DNA from: Actinomycetaceae bacterium
GTDB taxonomy: Bacteria; Actinomycetota; Actinomycetes; Actinomycetales; Actinomycetaceae
DNA length: 64,000 bases
Direction: 5' to 3'
Assembly: GCA_028724905.1 (NCBI GenBank)
Contig: JAQYTG010000005.1
Coordinates: 124,001 to 188,000, forward strand
The notes beneath the pieces were generated by a model. The model did no database searches and was not told where the DNA came from. It saw nothing but the letters and a program-made list of their open reading frames with translations. The position numbers and the translations under genes were made by a program. Positions 63,844-64,000 of this stretch are shown here, in pieces (position 1 is the stretch's first letter; each line of letters starts with the position of its first letter).

Positions 63844-64000
63844 TCAGGCAAGAGCTTTCAGAGCTTCGAAAGACTTCTGGGCGTTGAGCTTCGGCCCTGC
63901 CCCCGCAGGAGGTTCTTCGTCGATCATAATGTCTTGCTCAAGCACGTAGTAGCCATCGAAATTCACTTTATTCAGTTCGGCCACGATAGCGGCAAAGTCG
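63844..64000 (-). CDS. C-terminal end of a sugar-phosphate isomerase/epimerase-like protein (partial)
   Basis: The last 51 codons of a minus-strand gene running off the window. FAAIVAELNKVNFDGYYVLE, then QDIMIDEEPPAGAGPKLNAQ and a final helix. LxxxxFDGYxVLEQD is the last barrel strand of the xylose-isomerase-like TIM-barrel family (IolE, inosose dehydratase and hydroxypyruvate isomerase relatives). Substrate cannot be told from this part. Confidence 0.7.
   Translation of the reverse strand, partial: DFAAIVAELNKVNFDGYYVLEQDIMIDEEPPAGAGPKLNAQKSFEALKALA

Overview
The window looks like the chromosome of a moderate-GC actinobacterium, most likely in the Actinomycetaceae (inferred from gene content, not from a marker comparison). 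Pointers are a topA-tmk-holB block with an actinobacterial TopA tail, a MoeA-like Glp next to a GlpR/SepX-type membrane protein, an LPXTG-type surface hexosaminidase, GTG starts and many proline-rich membrane-anchored proteins.

Layout. 1-8,140: housekeeping and membrane genes (beta-propeller membrane protein, amino-acid permease, YwiC-like protein, TrpB2). 8,142-11,270: tRNA-Gly and tRNA-Pro followed by a decayed mobile zone (truncated phage DNA polymerase, IS256-like remnant, a secreted-protein/membrane-protein pair). 11,650-18,528: topA, tmk, holB and a secreted tripeptidyl-aminopeptidase-type lipoprotein. 19,253: tRNA-Thr, followed by an accessory region to about 41,000. It holds a lactococcin-972-like peptide gene, an EEP-family membrane protein, a frameshifted IS21 element, a CRISPR array, cas2, a reverse transcriptase-Cas1 fusion and a type III effector operon. 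Beyond the operon lie a divergent membrane protein with a possible SAVED-like sensor, a PD-(D/E)XK nuclease, a broken transglutaminase gene and an IS30 remnant. 41,120-64,000: GH20 surface hexosaminidase, a frameshifted proline/glutamine-repeat membrane protein, a 1,616-residue degenerate helicase-nuclease, mscL, a SAF-domain protein, 5-formyl-THF cyclo-ligase, Glp, GlpR/SepX, pyridoxal kinase, a DUF454 protein, CsbD and the end of a sugar-phosphate isomerase-like gene.

The CRISPR locus is the exceptional part. On the minus strand, a head gene for a small NLTxH protein is followed by a large coiled-coil RAMP (TIGR03986-like), Cas10, a Csm3-like RAMP, a Csx10-like RAMP, a tandem Cas7-Cas7 fusion, an unknown 200-residue protein and Cas6. 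Coding regions overlap by a few bases or are a few bases apart. After a 107-bp gap come RT-Cas1 and Cas2, then a leader with a 17-bp direct repeat and an array of eight intact 37-bp repeats plus one truncated by the IS21 element. Cas10 lacks an HD nuclease motif but keeps GGDD, so the system probably acts by cyclic-oligoadenylate signalling. The two genes beyond the operon head are candidate effectors: a two-helix membrane protein with a possible nucleotide sensor domain, and a Card1-like nuclease domain without a recognisable CARF domain. RT-Cas1 suggests spacers can be taken from RNA. Several spacers read like protein-coding sequence on the strand opposite to the crRNA, as expected for RNA targeting.

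Small degenerate tandem repeats in intergenic DNA and in protein tails are a recurring trait of this genome segment.
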